Source: Phycisphaerae bacterium
GTDB taxonomy: Bacteria; Planctomycetota; Phycisphaerae; UBA1845
Assembly (NCBI GenBank): GCA_024102815.1
Contig: JAGFJJ010000020.1
Span: 1-44,479, forward strand
Direction of reading: 5' to 3'
Length of the DNA: 44,479 nucleotides
Shown here: piece by piece, positions 25,983-36,039 of the stretch
Position numbering within the stretch: the first letter of the stretch is position 1
How the letters are laid out: every line of letters starts with the position of its first letter
Notes under the pieces: model-generated
What the model was told of the DNA's origin: nothing
The model's input: the letters and a program-made list of their open reading frames with translations, nothing else
Database searches by the model: none
Program-made: the position numbers and the translations under genes

Positions 25983-28900
25983 CTACTCGGCGTGATCGAG
26001 TTGAGCGAGTTTCCGGCGCCATTTTGTCGTTTCCGCATCGTACCCTTTTTGTGGCTCGGCTCTGTCCCAGCGATCGTAGAGGTTTACAAGGGACTGTAGA
26101 GCGTCGATGTAGTGGCTTCGATTGGCCTGTTTGTTCTTCGCCAGGATGGCCTGGGATTCCAACAGAACACGCTCGGCATCCCCGTACGAACCGGTTGCCG
26201 ACCGTGCACGGCCTAGGTGCGTCAGAAATCGACCGAGCAGTCTGGGGAGATGCGCTCGAACCAGAGGCTCCGCAGGTGCAAGCACGGCCACTGCTTCTTC
26301 ATAACGACCGCCGGCTACCAGCAGAGCGCCGAGATTATTGATCGAACGCAGTGTATCCGGGTGATCATCACCCAGGGTGGCCCGTCGGCCTTCCATCGCC
26401 TCGCGATAGAAAGGCTCGGCCGCTAAGAGTTTCCCTTCGGCACGCAAGAGATAGCCCATATTGTTGATTGCTGTCAATGTATTGGGATGTAGATCACCCA
26501 AGACTCTTCGATGTTTTTCGAGGCTTCCCCGGTAAAATGGCTCAGCCTCTGCATTTCTGCCTTGGGCATTCAAGACTGCACCCACATTGCCAATCGAGAC
26601 CAGCGTTTCCGGGTGGTCATCGCCGTGTACTCGGCGGTTGATATCCAGAGCCAACCGGAAATACTGCTCGGCCTCGGAGAGTCTGCCTTGGGCAAACAGG
26701 ACCGTTCCCATATTGTTGATCGAAGCCAGCGTATCGGGATGTTCGTTGCCGAGCGTACGTTGCCGTCCGGCCAGGACTTCGCGAAAATATCCTTCCGCCT
26801 CATCGCGCCTGCCCCTCGCCAAAAGGCAAGAACCAAGATCGTTCATCGATTGGAGCGTTTCGGGGTGACCAGTTCCCAGCTTTTCGCGACGACCATCCAG
26901 GGCTTTCTGGTAGAATTTCTCGGCTTCATCCAGTTTTCCAAGTCCCTGAAGCACACGCCCCATGCCATTCAGCGATGTGAGCGTGTCGGGGTGATCATTC
27001 CCCAGTACACGACGACGACCTTCGAACGCTTCACGGAAATAGACGTCCGCCTCGCGAAGCCGCCCCCTGTCGAGCAAAATCGTGCCCAAGTTATGAACCG
27101 ACATCAGTGTATCCGGATGATCGTTTATCAGTATTCGACGACGCAGCTCCAAGCACGCGCGATAAAGGCGCTCGGCCTCGTCAAGCTTACCCGTGACCTG
27201 TAGCAATGAGCCCATGTTGTTCATGGCTCTGAGCGTATCCGGATGTTCGTCGCCCAAGGTCTCGCGAAACCCGTCCAGTGCTTGGCGGGCGATGCGAGCG
27301 GCTTGATCATACTCGCCCTGAGCCTGTAGCGACGAAGCCAGGTTGGCGATGGATTTCAAGGCCAATACGTGATTGCCGACGAGTATTCGTCGCAATCCAT
27401 CCGATGCCTCGCGGAAATAGGGGCGTGCATCAGAGATTCTGCCCATCGCGTTCAACAGGAGACCCATATTGTTTATCGCGATGAGCGTTTCCGGGTGCTC
27501 GTTCCCGAGTACACGCCGGAACGTCTCCAGGGCATCACCATAATAGGGTTCAGCTTCCGCGAGCTTTCCCCGGGCCTGCAAAAGGAGGCCCATATTGTTC
27601 TTCGACTTTGCTGTCGCCGGATCGCGCTCACCCAGAACGCGGCGACGCCCCTCCAGTACTTCCCGATACATTGGTTCAGCGTCAGCCAGTTTCCCCTGCC
27701 GCATCAGCAGCCCGCCAAGGCTGGCCAGCGAGTCGAGCGTATTCGGGTGCTGATCACCCAACACAGAACGATGCCGGTCCACTGCTTCTCGTAACAACGG
27801 CTCTGCTGCCGCGTAATCGCCCAGAATGACCAATATATCACCCATATCGAGGATTGCATCCAAGGTGTGTGGGTGATCATTGCCCAGGACCTGGCGACTC
27901 GTCTCCAGATTGCGGCGGTAGCAATCTCGAGCTCTAGGAAGGTCGCCTCGAGCCTGGAGGAGGTTTCCCATATGATCGAGAGAAATCAGCGTATTGAGAT
28001 TGTCATCGCCGAGCTTTTCGTGACGGATTCGTAGGGCTTCGTCCTGCGGGCGCATGGCCTGATCATAAAGGCCGATCGCCCGGAGAGTATCCGCTAGCGT
28101 TTGCGACAGGCGGGCTTTCACCAGAGGCTGATCTGAGAATTCGGATTCGATCGTGGCAGAGGCTCGTTTGAATATGTTCTCGTCCAATACCTCCAGGGCA
28201 AGATTTGTAAAGCTCACACCCTCCAGGTTTGCGTCAAGCTCGCTTAGCCCGGCTTCCACATCACTTGAGGACACATGCGGGGATTCGAGCGCCAAGCGTT
28301 TCTGAACCCGCAATGCGGCCCGCAATCGCTCCCCCATAAGCTCCGCATTCACGCCGGAGAGCTGACGCGCTTGAAATTGAGCGACTTCTTCAAGTTCATC
28401 AGCTCGCCGTTGCGCCTTGTCCTCGGCCGCTTGCGCCCGCCGGTTCTCATTGAGTGCCCGAGCGAATCCCCAGGTGGTTCCGATGATCCCGACGACCAGA
28501 GCCGCAATGACAGCGCTCCCCGTCGCCACCGCGACGCGGTGGCGACGCACGAATTTCCGCATTCTGTAACCGGGCGCTGGAGGCCCCGCGAGTACGGGTT
28601 CGTAGGCCATGTGGCGGGAAACGTCGGCTGCGAACTCGGCCGCAGTCGCATAGCGACGGGTCCGGTCCTTCTCGAGCGCTTTCATCGTGATCCAGTCGAG
28701 GTCGCCCCGAAGTAGACGAGCCAGCGAGCCCAATTCGGTTCGACGGTGCTTTGTGACCGCCGCCGTCGAGTCACCGAGGCCGCTCAATCGCGTACTGGGT
28801 TTGGGCGGGTCGAACTCTCGGATGATTCGCTGAATCTCTACCAACGCCGCCCGCCGAAGTGATACCGCGTCGAAGGGAAGAACGCCCGTCAACAGCTCGT

Positions 28901-29651
28901 ACAGGATCACGCCGAGGGAGTAAATGTCCGTTCTCGTGTCGATGTCCAACGCGGTCATCTCGGCCTGTTCCGGGCTCATGTACTCGGGTGTCCCGATCAG
29001 TTGGCCGTACTCGGTGAAGAGCGTCCGCTCCGTAAGGCGTTGCTGGGTTGCCTTGGCCACTCCAAAATCGATCACCTTGGGTATCGGCCGGCTGTCCCGC
29101 ACCTCTACCAGCACATTAGACGGCTTAAGATCCCGATGAATAATCCCTTTCTGGTGCGCGTGCTGAACTGCCTCGCAGACCAGTATGAATAATTCCAGCC
29201 TCTCTCTTGTGTTGAGGCAGTGACGATCACAATATTGCGTAATGGGCTCTCCCTGAACATAATCCATGACGAAGTAGGGTCGCCCGTCGTCCGTCGCGCC
29301 GGCGTCCAGTACCTTGGCAACGTTGGGATGGTTCATGAGCGCCAACGCCTGCCGCTCAGACTCGAAGCGGGCGATGACCGGCCCTGTATCCATACCCCGT
29401 TTGATGACTTTGAGGGCGACACGCCGATGAATGGGCTCGCTCTGCTCCGCCAGATAAACGACACCCATGCCGCCCTCGCCGAGCTCGCCCAGGATCCGGT
29501 ACGTGCCAATGCATTCGGGTCGTTGGGAAGGCAGCGCTTTAGGCGATGGGGCGCGAATCTGCTCGCCTACCTGCGCGGAGCGCCCTCGCTTGGGCCCGAC
29601 GGACCGAGTGAGATCCGCCTCGCTCTGGTCGTCATGGTTCGAGGATGTCAT
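25983..29651 (-). CDS. Ser/Thr protein kinase with TPR array
   Basis: 1222 residues. The kinase domain spans about 50-340: glycine loop [12 protein letters not shown], Lys81 (VALKVIK), HRDLKPSN (172-179), DFG (195-197), activation segment ending [13 protein letters not shown], so it is complete and of the RD type. One membrane helix (about 373-395, [25 protein letters not shown]) is followed by a coiled coil. About 14 kinesin-light-chain-type TPRs, each 42 residues with a G.eHP.TL.sinNMG..l...G.l.eAe.yyr.al core, fill 520-1160. The kinase should be cytoplasmic. The TPR side, beyond the single helix, would be periplasmic if the topology is simple. Substrates are unknown. The ATG has no clear Shine-Dalgarno, and no other start fits the domain. 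Confidence 0.92.
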   Translation of the reverse strand: MTSSNHDDQSEADLTRSVGPKRGRSAQVGEQIRAPSPKALPSQRPECIGTYRILGELGEGGMGVVYLAEQSEPIHRRVALKVIKRGMDTGPVIARFESERQALALMNHPNVAKVLDAGATDDGRPYFVMDYVQGEPITQYCDRHCLNTRERLELFILVCEAVQHAHQKGIIHRDLKPSNVLVEVRDSRPIPKVIDFGVAKATQQRLTERTLFTEYGQLIGTPEYMSPEQAEMTALDIDTRTDIYSLGVILYELLTGVLPFDAVSLRRAALVEIQRIIREFDPPKPSTRLSGLGDSTAAVTKHRRTELGSLARLLRGDLDWITMKALEKDRTRRYATAAEFAADVSRHMAYEPVLAGPPAPGYRMRKFVRRHRVAVATGSAVIAALVVGIIGTTWGFARALNENRRAQAAEDKAQRRADELEEVAQFQARQLSGVNAELMGERLRAALRVQKRLALESPHVSSSDVEAGLSELDANLEGVSFTNLALEVLDENIFKRASATIESEFSDQPLVKARLSQTLADTLRAIGLYDQAMRPQDEALRIRHEKLGDDNLNTLISLDHMGNLLQARGDLPRARDCYRRNLETSRQVLGNDHPHTLDAILDMGDILVILGDYAAAEPLLREAVDRHRSVLGDQHPNTLDSLASLGGLLMRQGKLADAEPMYREVLEGRRRVLGERDPATAKSKNNMGLLLQARGKLAEAEPYYGDALETFRRVLGNEHPETLIAINNMGLLLNAMGRISDARPYFREASDGLRRILVGNHVLALKSIANLASSLQAQGEYDQAARIARQALDGFRETLGDEHPDTLRAMNNMGSLLQVTGKLDEAERLYRACLELRRRILINDHPDTLMSVHNLGTILLDRGRLREADVYFREAFEGRRRVLGNDHPDTLTSLNGMGRVLQGLGKLDEAEKFYQKALDGRREKLGTGHPETLQSMNDLGSCLLARGRRDEAEGYFREVLAGRQRTLGNEHPDTLASINNMGTVLFAQGRLSEAEQYFRLALDINRRVHGDDHPETLVSIGNVGAVLNAQGRNAEAEPFYRGSLEKHRRVLGDLHPNTLTAINNMGYLLRAEGKLLAAEPFYREAMEGRRATLGDDHPDTLRSINNLGALLVAGGRYEEAVAVLAPAEPLVRAHLPRLLGRFLTHLGRARSATGSYGDAERVLLESQAILAKNKQANRSHYIDALQSLVNLYDRWDRAEPQKGYDAETTKWRRKLAQLDHAE
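26330..28030 (-). repeat. 126-base coding repeats (TPR array)
   Basis: About 14 direct repeats with a period of 126 bases (42 codons), each containing GG.(A/C)A(C/T)GA(A/T)CA(C/T)CC-like codons for G(N/D)(D/E)HP. They encode the TPRs and are the obvious place for copy-number change by recombination. Confidence 0.8.
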
Positions 29652-29855
29652 GGTATGGCGCCAATTCTTCGTAAAGGAATGTTGTCTACCTGGCTAGCGC
29701 CAGTGATTGTAACTACAGTCCGAGTCGAAAGAAGTCGAGGGACCAATTTACCAAGCATTGCGGCAGCGACCAGTTGGAGCCACCGTTCGTCCCATCGACG
29801 TGATTGCCCTGCGAACAGAGATCGAGACCTCTTACCGTTACGCCCGCCCAAGCAA

Positions 29856-32800
29856 TTATCCATGCCGGCGCCAACGTGTCCGGGGGCCATAAATCGCAGT
29901 TCCTAGCGCGCAAACCAGAAGCGCCAAGATAACGATGCCCCAATGCGAGACCGCGGGGATGGGGTTGCAGTTGCCGCTGGCACAGGCTATGTCAACGGCC
30001 AGCAGGAATGGTGAGAGCTCCGTTACCGTGCCGCAGATGATATTGGCGGTGGTGTCCGGATTATCAGGCGGTGCCGGATCGGTCACGTTTTCCCAAGCGC
30101 CGTCCACAAAATGCCAGAGCGTAATGAATTCTTCGTCTGGGCAGGCCACGTCATCATAAGTTAGGCAGACTGAGATGTTCCCGGCAACCGTTGCGGTGGT
30201 CGACACATCAAAATACTGGGGCGGATCGCATGCTTGCCGGAAACCTGCAGGCGGATCTTCGCCGACGGAACTCTCGGTAATCGTTGTTTCACCAGCAACG
30301 ATTACGGATTCGAAAGTCACTGTGTGACCACCTGCTGCAGCCTCTACATTCGTGCCGCATGCCGTATTTCCGGGGGATGAGGCATCGCACATTGCATACT
30401 TCAGACGTCGAATCGTAGGAAAGCCGAAACTGGGATCGGTGGCGCCCGGCAGACCCGTGTTGGCAAATATCAGGTGAGGTGGTACATCGTTGGACGCGAT
30501 GGTCCCAAGTCCACCGGGGCCAACGTTTCTACCTCCAATGGTAAAGACGTTGCCGCGCGCTGTATTCATCGCCGTTATCGCAGCTACATTCAGTTCGATC
30601 TCGATCAGGCTGCCTTCGTCGGCGGCACTGATTTGCTGAAAACCAAAAGTCGGCCCGTCGGCGAGGTCGTTGTACACTGACTCCGAAAACGGGCGAATCG
30701 TGCCGGCCAGGAAGTCATAGCCGAAACTATCCGGGTCTGATGTGACCTCGTGGAGAACGAAGAGTTGCGAATCCGTTTCATACTCGGTTGGCACAACATG
30801 CGCGCCCACCGGATATTCCAGGACGAGTTTGGCGCTGATGATCTCGTTGTAGACTCTCAGCAAGTCAAACTTAAAGTAGTTGTTGTACTCAACGGCCACG
30901 CAAGGGCAGGAGATGTCGCAAGGGCAGCCGGGCGTGTTGGCATCACGACTGGCCCAAATGGGCCCCACCCACGCGACTTCCGCTGCTGGGCCTGCTGCGG
31001 TATCGGACCCGAGGGTTCCACTGTCAAATGCATTATTAGCAAAGTTCGTGCCGGTGTTGCGCAGTCTTCGAACAGCTGCAAGGCAATCCATTCTGCCGTG
31101 GCCCGCGGTGTTGTCCGGTCCGCCCGCCTCGATGTCGTCGGCCGTGTCGTCGAGAACCTGAGCGACCTGGGCGGGGCTGAGCCAGGGGCGAGCCTGGAGC
31201 AAGAGCGCGGCGCAGCCAGCAACGTGCGGCGCGGCTGCCGAGGTACCCGGAAAACAGCTTGTACTCGACGGTAGCCCGGGACAACCCGTATACCCAAAGC
31301 CCCCGGCTCCGGAGATCTGCACGAAACTCGCGGCCGCGATGTCGGGCTTCATCCAAGTCAATTCGAATGGGATGATTTGCTTGACAGGTCCACGACTACT
31401 CGAGGCATCGATCGAATCCGCAGAACCAGGCATCAAGCCATTGCCATGCGCACCAACCGCATAGATCTCTTCCGCTCGCGATGCACCATTAATGCTTCCC
31501 GCGGATACGAGGTATTGCCAATCCGTGGTGCCCGCTCCGCGGAGATCGAAGAATACGTCGGGATCGCCGGTCGTCGCATCAACGACGACATTGACAAAAC
31601 TGTTGGGGCTTACCGTGGTATCAATGCACTCGATCGGGTCATCATCGCCGTCTTGGGGGTCGGTACTTGAATCAAGCAGGTTGCCGCTCTCGCCCAGCAG
31701 GTACAAATCCAGGTTGATACTCGCAGATCCGTAAGGCTCTGCCCATTGCAGGCAGATAGTTACGGCGCCGGACGGCGGAGCCTTCATACGTAATTGCCAA
31801 TTGAATGGGGCAAATCGATGCGGGCGGTTGTACGTATTCGGGCCCAAGGTCACGTTCACCGAGGGGCCATTGAATTCCTCTTCGTAGTGCCGCTGGGCAC
31901 GATTTCCCGCCGACGCGGTGTAGAATACACCCTGTTCTACCGCATCGATCTTGGCCTGGGTGACGGGTCCGGGCTCGAATAGTCGATGCGCGCTTGATGT
32001 AAGGTCATCAACAATGATTGTGGCTCCGGCGTCGACCAAGGCTCTGACGGCGTTGATGAAATCAGGCTCGAATAAGCCGGAGTGAAACATCAAATTCGCG
32101 CCCGGTGCCATGTCAGCGATGATCTCGAGCATCGCCGTGCCTTCGTTGTACCTTCGCGAAGCGTCTGTATAGTCGCTCAGCACATCTACCGTAACGAGGT
32201 CTCCCGTGGAAATGGCGTCTGCCAAGTCATTAACACCGTCGGATATCACGCCCACCGTCTGACCGGTGCCGTCATAGCCGAACATTGTGCGGACTTGGTC
32301 GGCGCCATGAAGTGCATCCCCTTCAGTTGTGGCACTCCCCAGATCACTTGTCAGCGGAGCCGCGTCAAAGATCCTCCGTACGTCGTTACGCTCTGCAATG
32401 GCTTGCAGCTTGTCAACGGGTATCCAAGCGACCAGCAAGCCGTAACCCTTTGCTCGGCTGTGGAGACGGCCTCCCAACGACGCGAGATACGGGGCATCAA
32501 ACGAATCCACCGAGTCGACGCGCATTTCGACCAAGAGTCGAGCACGATCGTCGATACGCACGTGAGGTGTGGCATACTTCGGTGCTAGGTGGGGCTGCTG
32601 AACGATCTCGTCTTCCATGAGTCGCTCGTATCGATCCAGCACCATGCTGTTAAGCTTACGCTGCCAACGCGGGAGCGATTGTTTGTGCAACCGATTTTCC
32701 GCCACTGTTCGTCGTGGAAGCTGATTTTCCGGCACGCCCATCTGACGGGCTGCTTCACGTGCCTCCACCACCGCGGGGGAATAAATCCTATGTTTCTCGT

Positions 32801-32894
32801 TCGCGATGGCCCCAAAAGGAAAAATGAGCTGAACCGCCGCTGCCGATATGATCAAGCCGATGTTGCAACGCTCTTTATTCGTTTGACGCTCCAT
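29856..32894 (-). CDS. S8/S53-like protease with IPTL-CTERM-like tail
   Basis: 1012 residues from the ATG at 32894, which has GGAGG 6 nt upstream; the frame is open to 32927. The signal is NIGLIISAAAVQLIFPFGAIA. The protease domain has an Asp motif (GQTVGVISDGVND, Asp219) and a Ser motif (FPGTSAAAPHVAGC, Ser552). The usual His motif HGT is replaced by NEGTAMLEIIADMAPGA with Glu251, the layout of the S53-like subgroup within the subtilase fold. AGNRA gives the oxyanion Asn331. A large insert separates Asn from Ser. The last 35 residues (IPAVSHWGIVILALLV, then a basic end) resemble an IPTL-CTERM exosortase-type sorting tail. It is probably surface-anchored. The kinase-TPR gene follows 204 nt downstream on the same strand. 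Confidence 0.88.
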   Translation of the reverse strand: MERQTNKERCNIGLIISAAAVQLIFPFGAIANEKHRIYSPAVVEAREAARQMGVPENQLPRRTVAENRLHKQSLPRWQRKLNSMVLDRYERLMEDEIVQQPHLAPKYATPHVRIDDRARLLVEMRVDSVDSFDAPYLASLGGRLHSRAKGYGLLVAWIPVDKLQAIAERNDVRRIFDAAPLTSDLGSATTEGDALHGADQVRTMFGYDGTGQTVGVISDGVNDLADAISTGDLVTVDVLSDYTDASRRYNEGTAMLEIIADMAPGANLMFHSGLFEPDFINAVRALVDAGATIIVDDLTSSAHRLFEPGPVTQAKIDAVEQGVFYTASAGNRAQRHYEEEFNGPSVNVTLGPNTYNRPHRFAPFNWQLRMKAPPSGAVTICLQWAEPYGSASINLDLYLLGESGNLLDSSTDPQDGDDDPIECIDTTVSPNSFVNVVVDATTGDPDVFFDLRGAGTTDWQYLVSAGSINGASRAEEIYAVGAHGNGLMPGSADSIDASSSRGPVKQIIPFELTWMKPDIAAASFVQISGAGGFGYTGCPGLPSSTSCFPGTSAAAPHVAGCAALLLQARPWLSPAQVAQVLDDTADDIEAGGPDNTAGHGRMDCLAAVRRLRNTGTNFANNAFDSGTLGSDTAAGPAAEVAWVGPIWASRDANTPGCPCDISCPCVAVEYNNYFKFDLLRVYNEIISAKLVLEYPVGAHVVPTEYETDSQLFVLHEVTSDPDSFGYDFLAGTIRPFSESVYNDLADGPTFGFQQISAADEGSLIEIELNVAAITAMNTARGNVFTIGGRNVGPGGLGTIASNDVPPHLIFANTGLPGATDPSFGFPTIRRLKYAMCDASSPGNTACGTNVEAAAGGHTVTFESVIVAGETTITESSVGEDPPAGFRQACDPPQYFDVSTTATVAGNISVCLTYDDVACPDEEFITLWHFVDGAWENVTDPAPPDNPDTTANIICGTVTELSPFLLAVDIACASGNCNPIPAVSHWGIVILALLVCALGTAIYGPRTRWRRHG

Positions 32895-33691
32895 GGATGA
32901 CCTCCATGCTTGCCGCGCAGGGGTCACGAGCGAATGGACTTGACTGCGCCGCCTGGATTGAATCGGCCCACCCTCTCCTCAGATTCCCCCGTCAATGTCA
33001 GCAATGTATCTCCAGCCATTGAGCAATGTAACCGATTCGTAAGCGTTTGGTAACGCTTTGCCCTGCAAATTCTGACCGAAAGGCGCATTTCGGCGGCTAA
33101 ACTACGACTTGAGGCGTCCTGCGTTTCGTGAATCCACAGCAGCGTCACGCCCGGGCTACGGATGCTCTTCCCAGAGCCGTGGAGTGAAGCAAAGAGATTA
33201 TCCACAAGTCGCCTGGAATACCTATTTTGACGGCGTGCAGGCGAAAACTACAGATTCATGAGCGTGTCATTTTGCCCAGTTCGGAAGCTCGTGCTTGCAC
33301 CCGCCCCAAGCGCTTGCGGTCGCGGTTCTCGAATTCGATCCCCGACACTCCCGACGGCCCAGTAGGAAACGACATGGCCCTGTCCATCCTATGATAAACG
33401 GCCATGCTATCGCTCACGACATTGTGTACTCTCTTGCGCGAATTCTCGCCATTTGGGCTGAGCACGGTCCGGGCCGCAGCGAGGTACGACGCGATGGAGC
33501 TCTTGCTCCCTGTGCATCCCGAAAAGTCCATCCCACCACTCAAACAGGTACGTGTGGCGGAGGATCAATGAATCGGACAGCCAAAAAGTTGGGTTTGTGC
33601 GGACGATCGGACAGCAGATACGCCGATCCTTCGCTGAGTGCGCAGTACGCTCCTGGCGAAGGCAACAATGAACTGAAGGCGAATCGAGGAT
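32895..33691. other. Gap with no recognisable gene
   Basis: About 800 bases between the protease start and the transposase remnant. Short frames on both strands (for example near 33295-33876 plus and 33256-33543 minus) lack motifs and good ribosome sites. The first 200 bases before the protease are relatively AT-rich and contain a repeated ACATTGCT, but no firm promoter was found. Confidence 0.4.
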
Positions 33692-34255
33692 TCAGGCGGC
33701 TCGGCGATACCGATGATGCAAGCCCCCGACCTGCGGAACGGCGACGAGTCGCCCCTTCGATGGTGGCTCAACTTCTCGCGAGATCGGCGCGTTTCGACCA
33801 AGCGAAAGATGCGTGCGGGCTTCGTGGTAGTACTGAAAGTAGTCGTGCAGAATTCTTCGAAGGTGGCGCTCGTTAAGCACGATCACATGGTCAAGACACT
33901 CTCGCCTTATTGAACCGATCACTCTTTCGGCGAACGCATTCTGCCTTGGCGAGCGCGGCGCGATCATAACTTCTTCTATCCTCAGGCCCTCGACGCGCTT
34001 GCGAAATGCTTAGCCGTAAACCCCATCGCGATCTCGAATCAGGAACCGTGGCACCTCGTCGAACGGAAACGCCTCTACGACCTGCTGGGCCGTCCACTCG
34101 GCTGTCGGGTGCGAGGAAACGTTGAAGTGGGCCACTCGACGCCGGTCGTGGCGAAGCACAACAAACGTGAACAAAACACGGAACGTCGTAGTCGGAACGG
34201 TGAAAAAGTCGACGGCGACGATGTCTTTGATGTGGTTGTCACGGTGCCGCATGGT
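33692..34255 (-). pseudogene. Integrase-type (IS481/IS3-like) transposase remnant
   Basis: From 34255 the minus strand reads HIKDIVAVDFFTVPTTTFR, LRHDRRRVAHFNVSSHPTAEWTAQQVVEAFP, RFLIRDRDGVYG, then a TAA stop (34010-34012). It continues in the same frame AFRKRVEGLRIEEV, APRSPRQNAFAERVIGSIRRECLDHVIVL and ends GGLHHRYRRAA. This is the rve integrase core common in planctomycetes. All three catalytic residues are visible (Asp in VAVDFF, Asp in IRDRDG, Glu in FAERVIG). The N-terminal DNA-binding part is absent and one stop interrupts the core, so it is inactive although only slightly decayed. Confidence 0.8.
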
Positions 34256-34400
34256 AGCGACCCTCGCCGAGCTGGCAATCGTTCTGGAGCGTAATACCCA
34301 CGCCCTGTGCCGCATGCTCTATGGCTTGGTGAAAGCTCGCCGTATCGTCTTGCACGGGGGCGAGGCCGGCCAGAAACGCTTCGATTTCGAGCTCGTGTCG
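34251..34400 (+). pseudogene. HTH-coding gene fragment
   Basis: On the plus strand ATLAELAIVLERNTHALCRMLYGLVKARRIV followed by GEAGQKRFDFELV resembles a winged-helix unit, as found at the C-terminus of mobile-element replication or regulatory proteins. It begins exactly where transposase similarity on the other strand ends and lies 140 bases before the tmRNA-like site. Only a stump is present; the family is not recognised. Confidence 0.25.
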
Positions 34401-34540
34401 GCACGGAGTTGGTGCGCACTTCGCAAGTATTCTTTGTCTTTCTGTGTCCTTCCGCGTACTCTGATGTCCAATGGAGCCCCATTTCGGATGGCGAGAGGGG
34501 CGTCTTGCATCGTATTGGCTTGTTTTGTGGGCTTCTCTTT

Positions 34541-34563
34541 GGGTTCGATTCCCCCCGCCTCCA
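34541..34563 (+). other. tmRNA/tRNA 3'-end-like sequence, possible att site
   Basis: Twenty-three bases here form the 3' half of a T-arm (GGGTTCGATTCCC) and an acceptor strand (CCCGCCTCCA), as at the 3' end of bacterial ssrA. The 5' side of the T-stem should be GGGGG but is TTGGG, so similarity begins abruptly inside the arm. No tmRNA body or matching 5' acceptor (GGAGGCG) was found upstream. This is the footprint left when an element integrates into the 3' end of ssrA or a tRNA gene. Confidence 0.45.
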
Positions 34564-34692
34564 TGCGCATGATTATTGTTAGCAGGGAGTTACGGCTGCT
34601 TACACCTCGTTTTTGTGTAGGATTGCGTGTGGTTACATCTATTTCACAGGTCTTGCCTCCAATTCTTCTCTCCGTCACCCGTACAGCGGCAG

Positions 34693-34854
34693 ATGTCGGG
34701 TCCTGATTTCAATTCGCGAAGATTTCTTGATGAAGCTCAGCTCGATGGGGCCGTCGCCAAGTTTTCGGAGTTGGCAGGGCAGATCAAACCGGGCAATGAC
34801 TGCTTGCAACAACGCCGGCAGAGGGCATGGTTGCGCAAACGCTGGTCAGGTTAA
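34693..34854 (+). CDS. Possible 53-residue protein
   Basis: The ORF begins MSGPDFNSRRFLDEAQL and ends with a basic tail (QQRRQRAWLRKRW). The composition is protein-like, with acidic then basic halves. It has no good Shine-Dalgarno and no recognisable family. It points toward the 3' end of the VWA gene. It may be a remnant of the mobile element. Confidence 0.2.
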   Translation: MSGPDFNSRRFLDEAQLDGAVAKFSELAGQIKPGNDCLQQRRQRAWLRKRWSG

Positions 34855-34893
34855 CGATGAGGTCCGCCCGTTCGATTACCAGATAAGAGCCCG

Positions 34894-36039
34894 CTACTCG
34901 GCCTGCCGGCGAACGGACACCAACTCGTTTTCCGAAGCCCATCGTACGATGTCCTGGCGATTGATCGCCGCGGCCATCAAATCCGGGAATTTGTCTGGTG
35001 TGCAGGCGAAGGACGGAATTCCCAGCCCGGCAATCCTGGCGGCAAGGGAGTGGTCAAATGAAGGAGCACCCTCGTCGCTGAGCGCGAGCAGGACGATTAC
35101 CTGAACGCCCGCGCCGACCAGCGATGCCGCTCGCGAGAGCAGCTCCTTCTCGACTCCGCCTTCATACAGGTCGCTGATCAGAACGAATATCGTATCCGTC
35201 GGACGGCTGATTTGCGATTGGCAGTAGCCGACGGCGCGGTTGATATCTGTCCCGCCGCCCAACTGGGTTGAGAACAGAACTTCCACGGGATCATCGAGAT
35301 GATCGGTCAAGTCCACGACGGACGTATCAAACACAACGAGCCTGGTACGGACGGCCGGTATCGACGCCATCACGGCGCCGAAGACACCCGAAAACACGAC
35401 GGACGCGGCCATCGACCCACTCTGGTCGATGCAGAGAATGACATCGCGCAGCGAGGATCGTTTCCGTCCGAATCCGATGCGCGTCTCCGGAATGACCGTC
35501 TTGTACTCCGGTTGATAATGCTTCAGATTGGCACGGATGGTGCGCGGCCAGTCGATCTCGTTGTGCCGCGGGCGGCGGCTCCGCGATGCCCGATTCAGCG
35601 CCCCGGCGACGGCCTGCCGTGTCGGATTGGCAAGCTTCCGCATCAACTCGTCAACAACCCGGCGCACAATGACGCGGGCGGTTTCCTTCGTCTTGGCCGG
35701 CATGACCCCCTGGAGTGAAAGGAGCGTGGACACGAGGTGGACGTCGGGTTCGACGGCCTCGAGAAGCTCCGGCTCCATGAGCATACGATGAAGGTCGAGC
35801 CGCTCCATGGCATCGCGCTGGAGTAGGCACACGACCGACTTGGGGAAGTACTTGCGAATATCGCCGAGCCATCGCGGCACATTGGGCATCGACGCCCCCA
35901 GGCCCGCTCGCCTGTCCGCGTCGTAGAGAGCCCCCAGCGCCTTGTCGATGGCCACGTCGTCGGTGCTCAGGTCTGTATGGAGCGAGTCCGCCTGACCCAG
36001 GATGAGTCGCCAGCGGCGCTTCCCTTCATCCAACGTCAT
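34894..36039 (-). CDS. VWA-domain protein of MoxR-type system
   Basis: 381 residues from the ATG at 36039, with GGAGG 6 nt upstream; it overlaps the DUF5682 gene by 14 nt. The C-terminal half is a von Willebrand A domain with a complete MIDAS: DQSGSM (DxSxS), GGGTDI (Thr) and SDLYEGG (Asp). The N-terminal ~180 residues are helical and fit the CoxE-like group. No membrane helix is seen, so it is cytoplasmic. In MoxR-VWA pairs the VWA protein binds the AAA+ ring and a target protein through Mg2+. It is the last gene of a five-gene operon. Confidence 0.88.
   Translation of the reverse strand: MTLDEGKRRWRLILGQADSLHTDLSTDDVAIDKALGALYDADRRAGLGASMPNVPRWLGDIRKYFPKSVVCLLQRDAMERLDLHRMLMEPELLEAVEPDVHLVSTLLSLQGVMPAKTKETARVIVRRVVDELMRKLANPTRQAVAGALNRASRSRRPRHNEIDWPRTIRANLKHYQPEYKTVIPETRIGFGRKRSSLRDVILCIDQSGSMAASVVFSGVFGAVMASIPAVRTRLVVFDTSVVDLTDHLDDPVEVLFSTQLGGGTDINRAVGYCQSQISRPTDTIFVLISDLYEGGVEKELLSRAASLVGAGVQVIVLLALSDEGAPSFDHSLAARIAGLGIPSFACTPDKFPDLMAAAINRQDIVRWASENELVSVRRQAE

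Noticed and set aside
26330..28030. Regular direct repeats as a possible CRISPR array
   Set aside because: The period is 126 bases, divisible by three, with no unique spacers, and it translates to TPRs.
34150..34563. Complete tmRNA gene
   Set aside because: No 5' acceptor strand, tag-peptide frame or pseudoknot-like region upstream; only the last 23 bases match.
34319..34678. Minus-strand 119-codon frame containing EAGGIEP
   Set aside because: The EAGGIEP string is the reverse complement of a tRNA/tmRNA 3' end, a well-known source of false ORFs. It instead revealed the possible attachment site.
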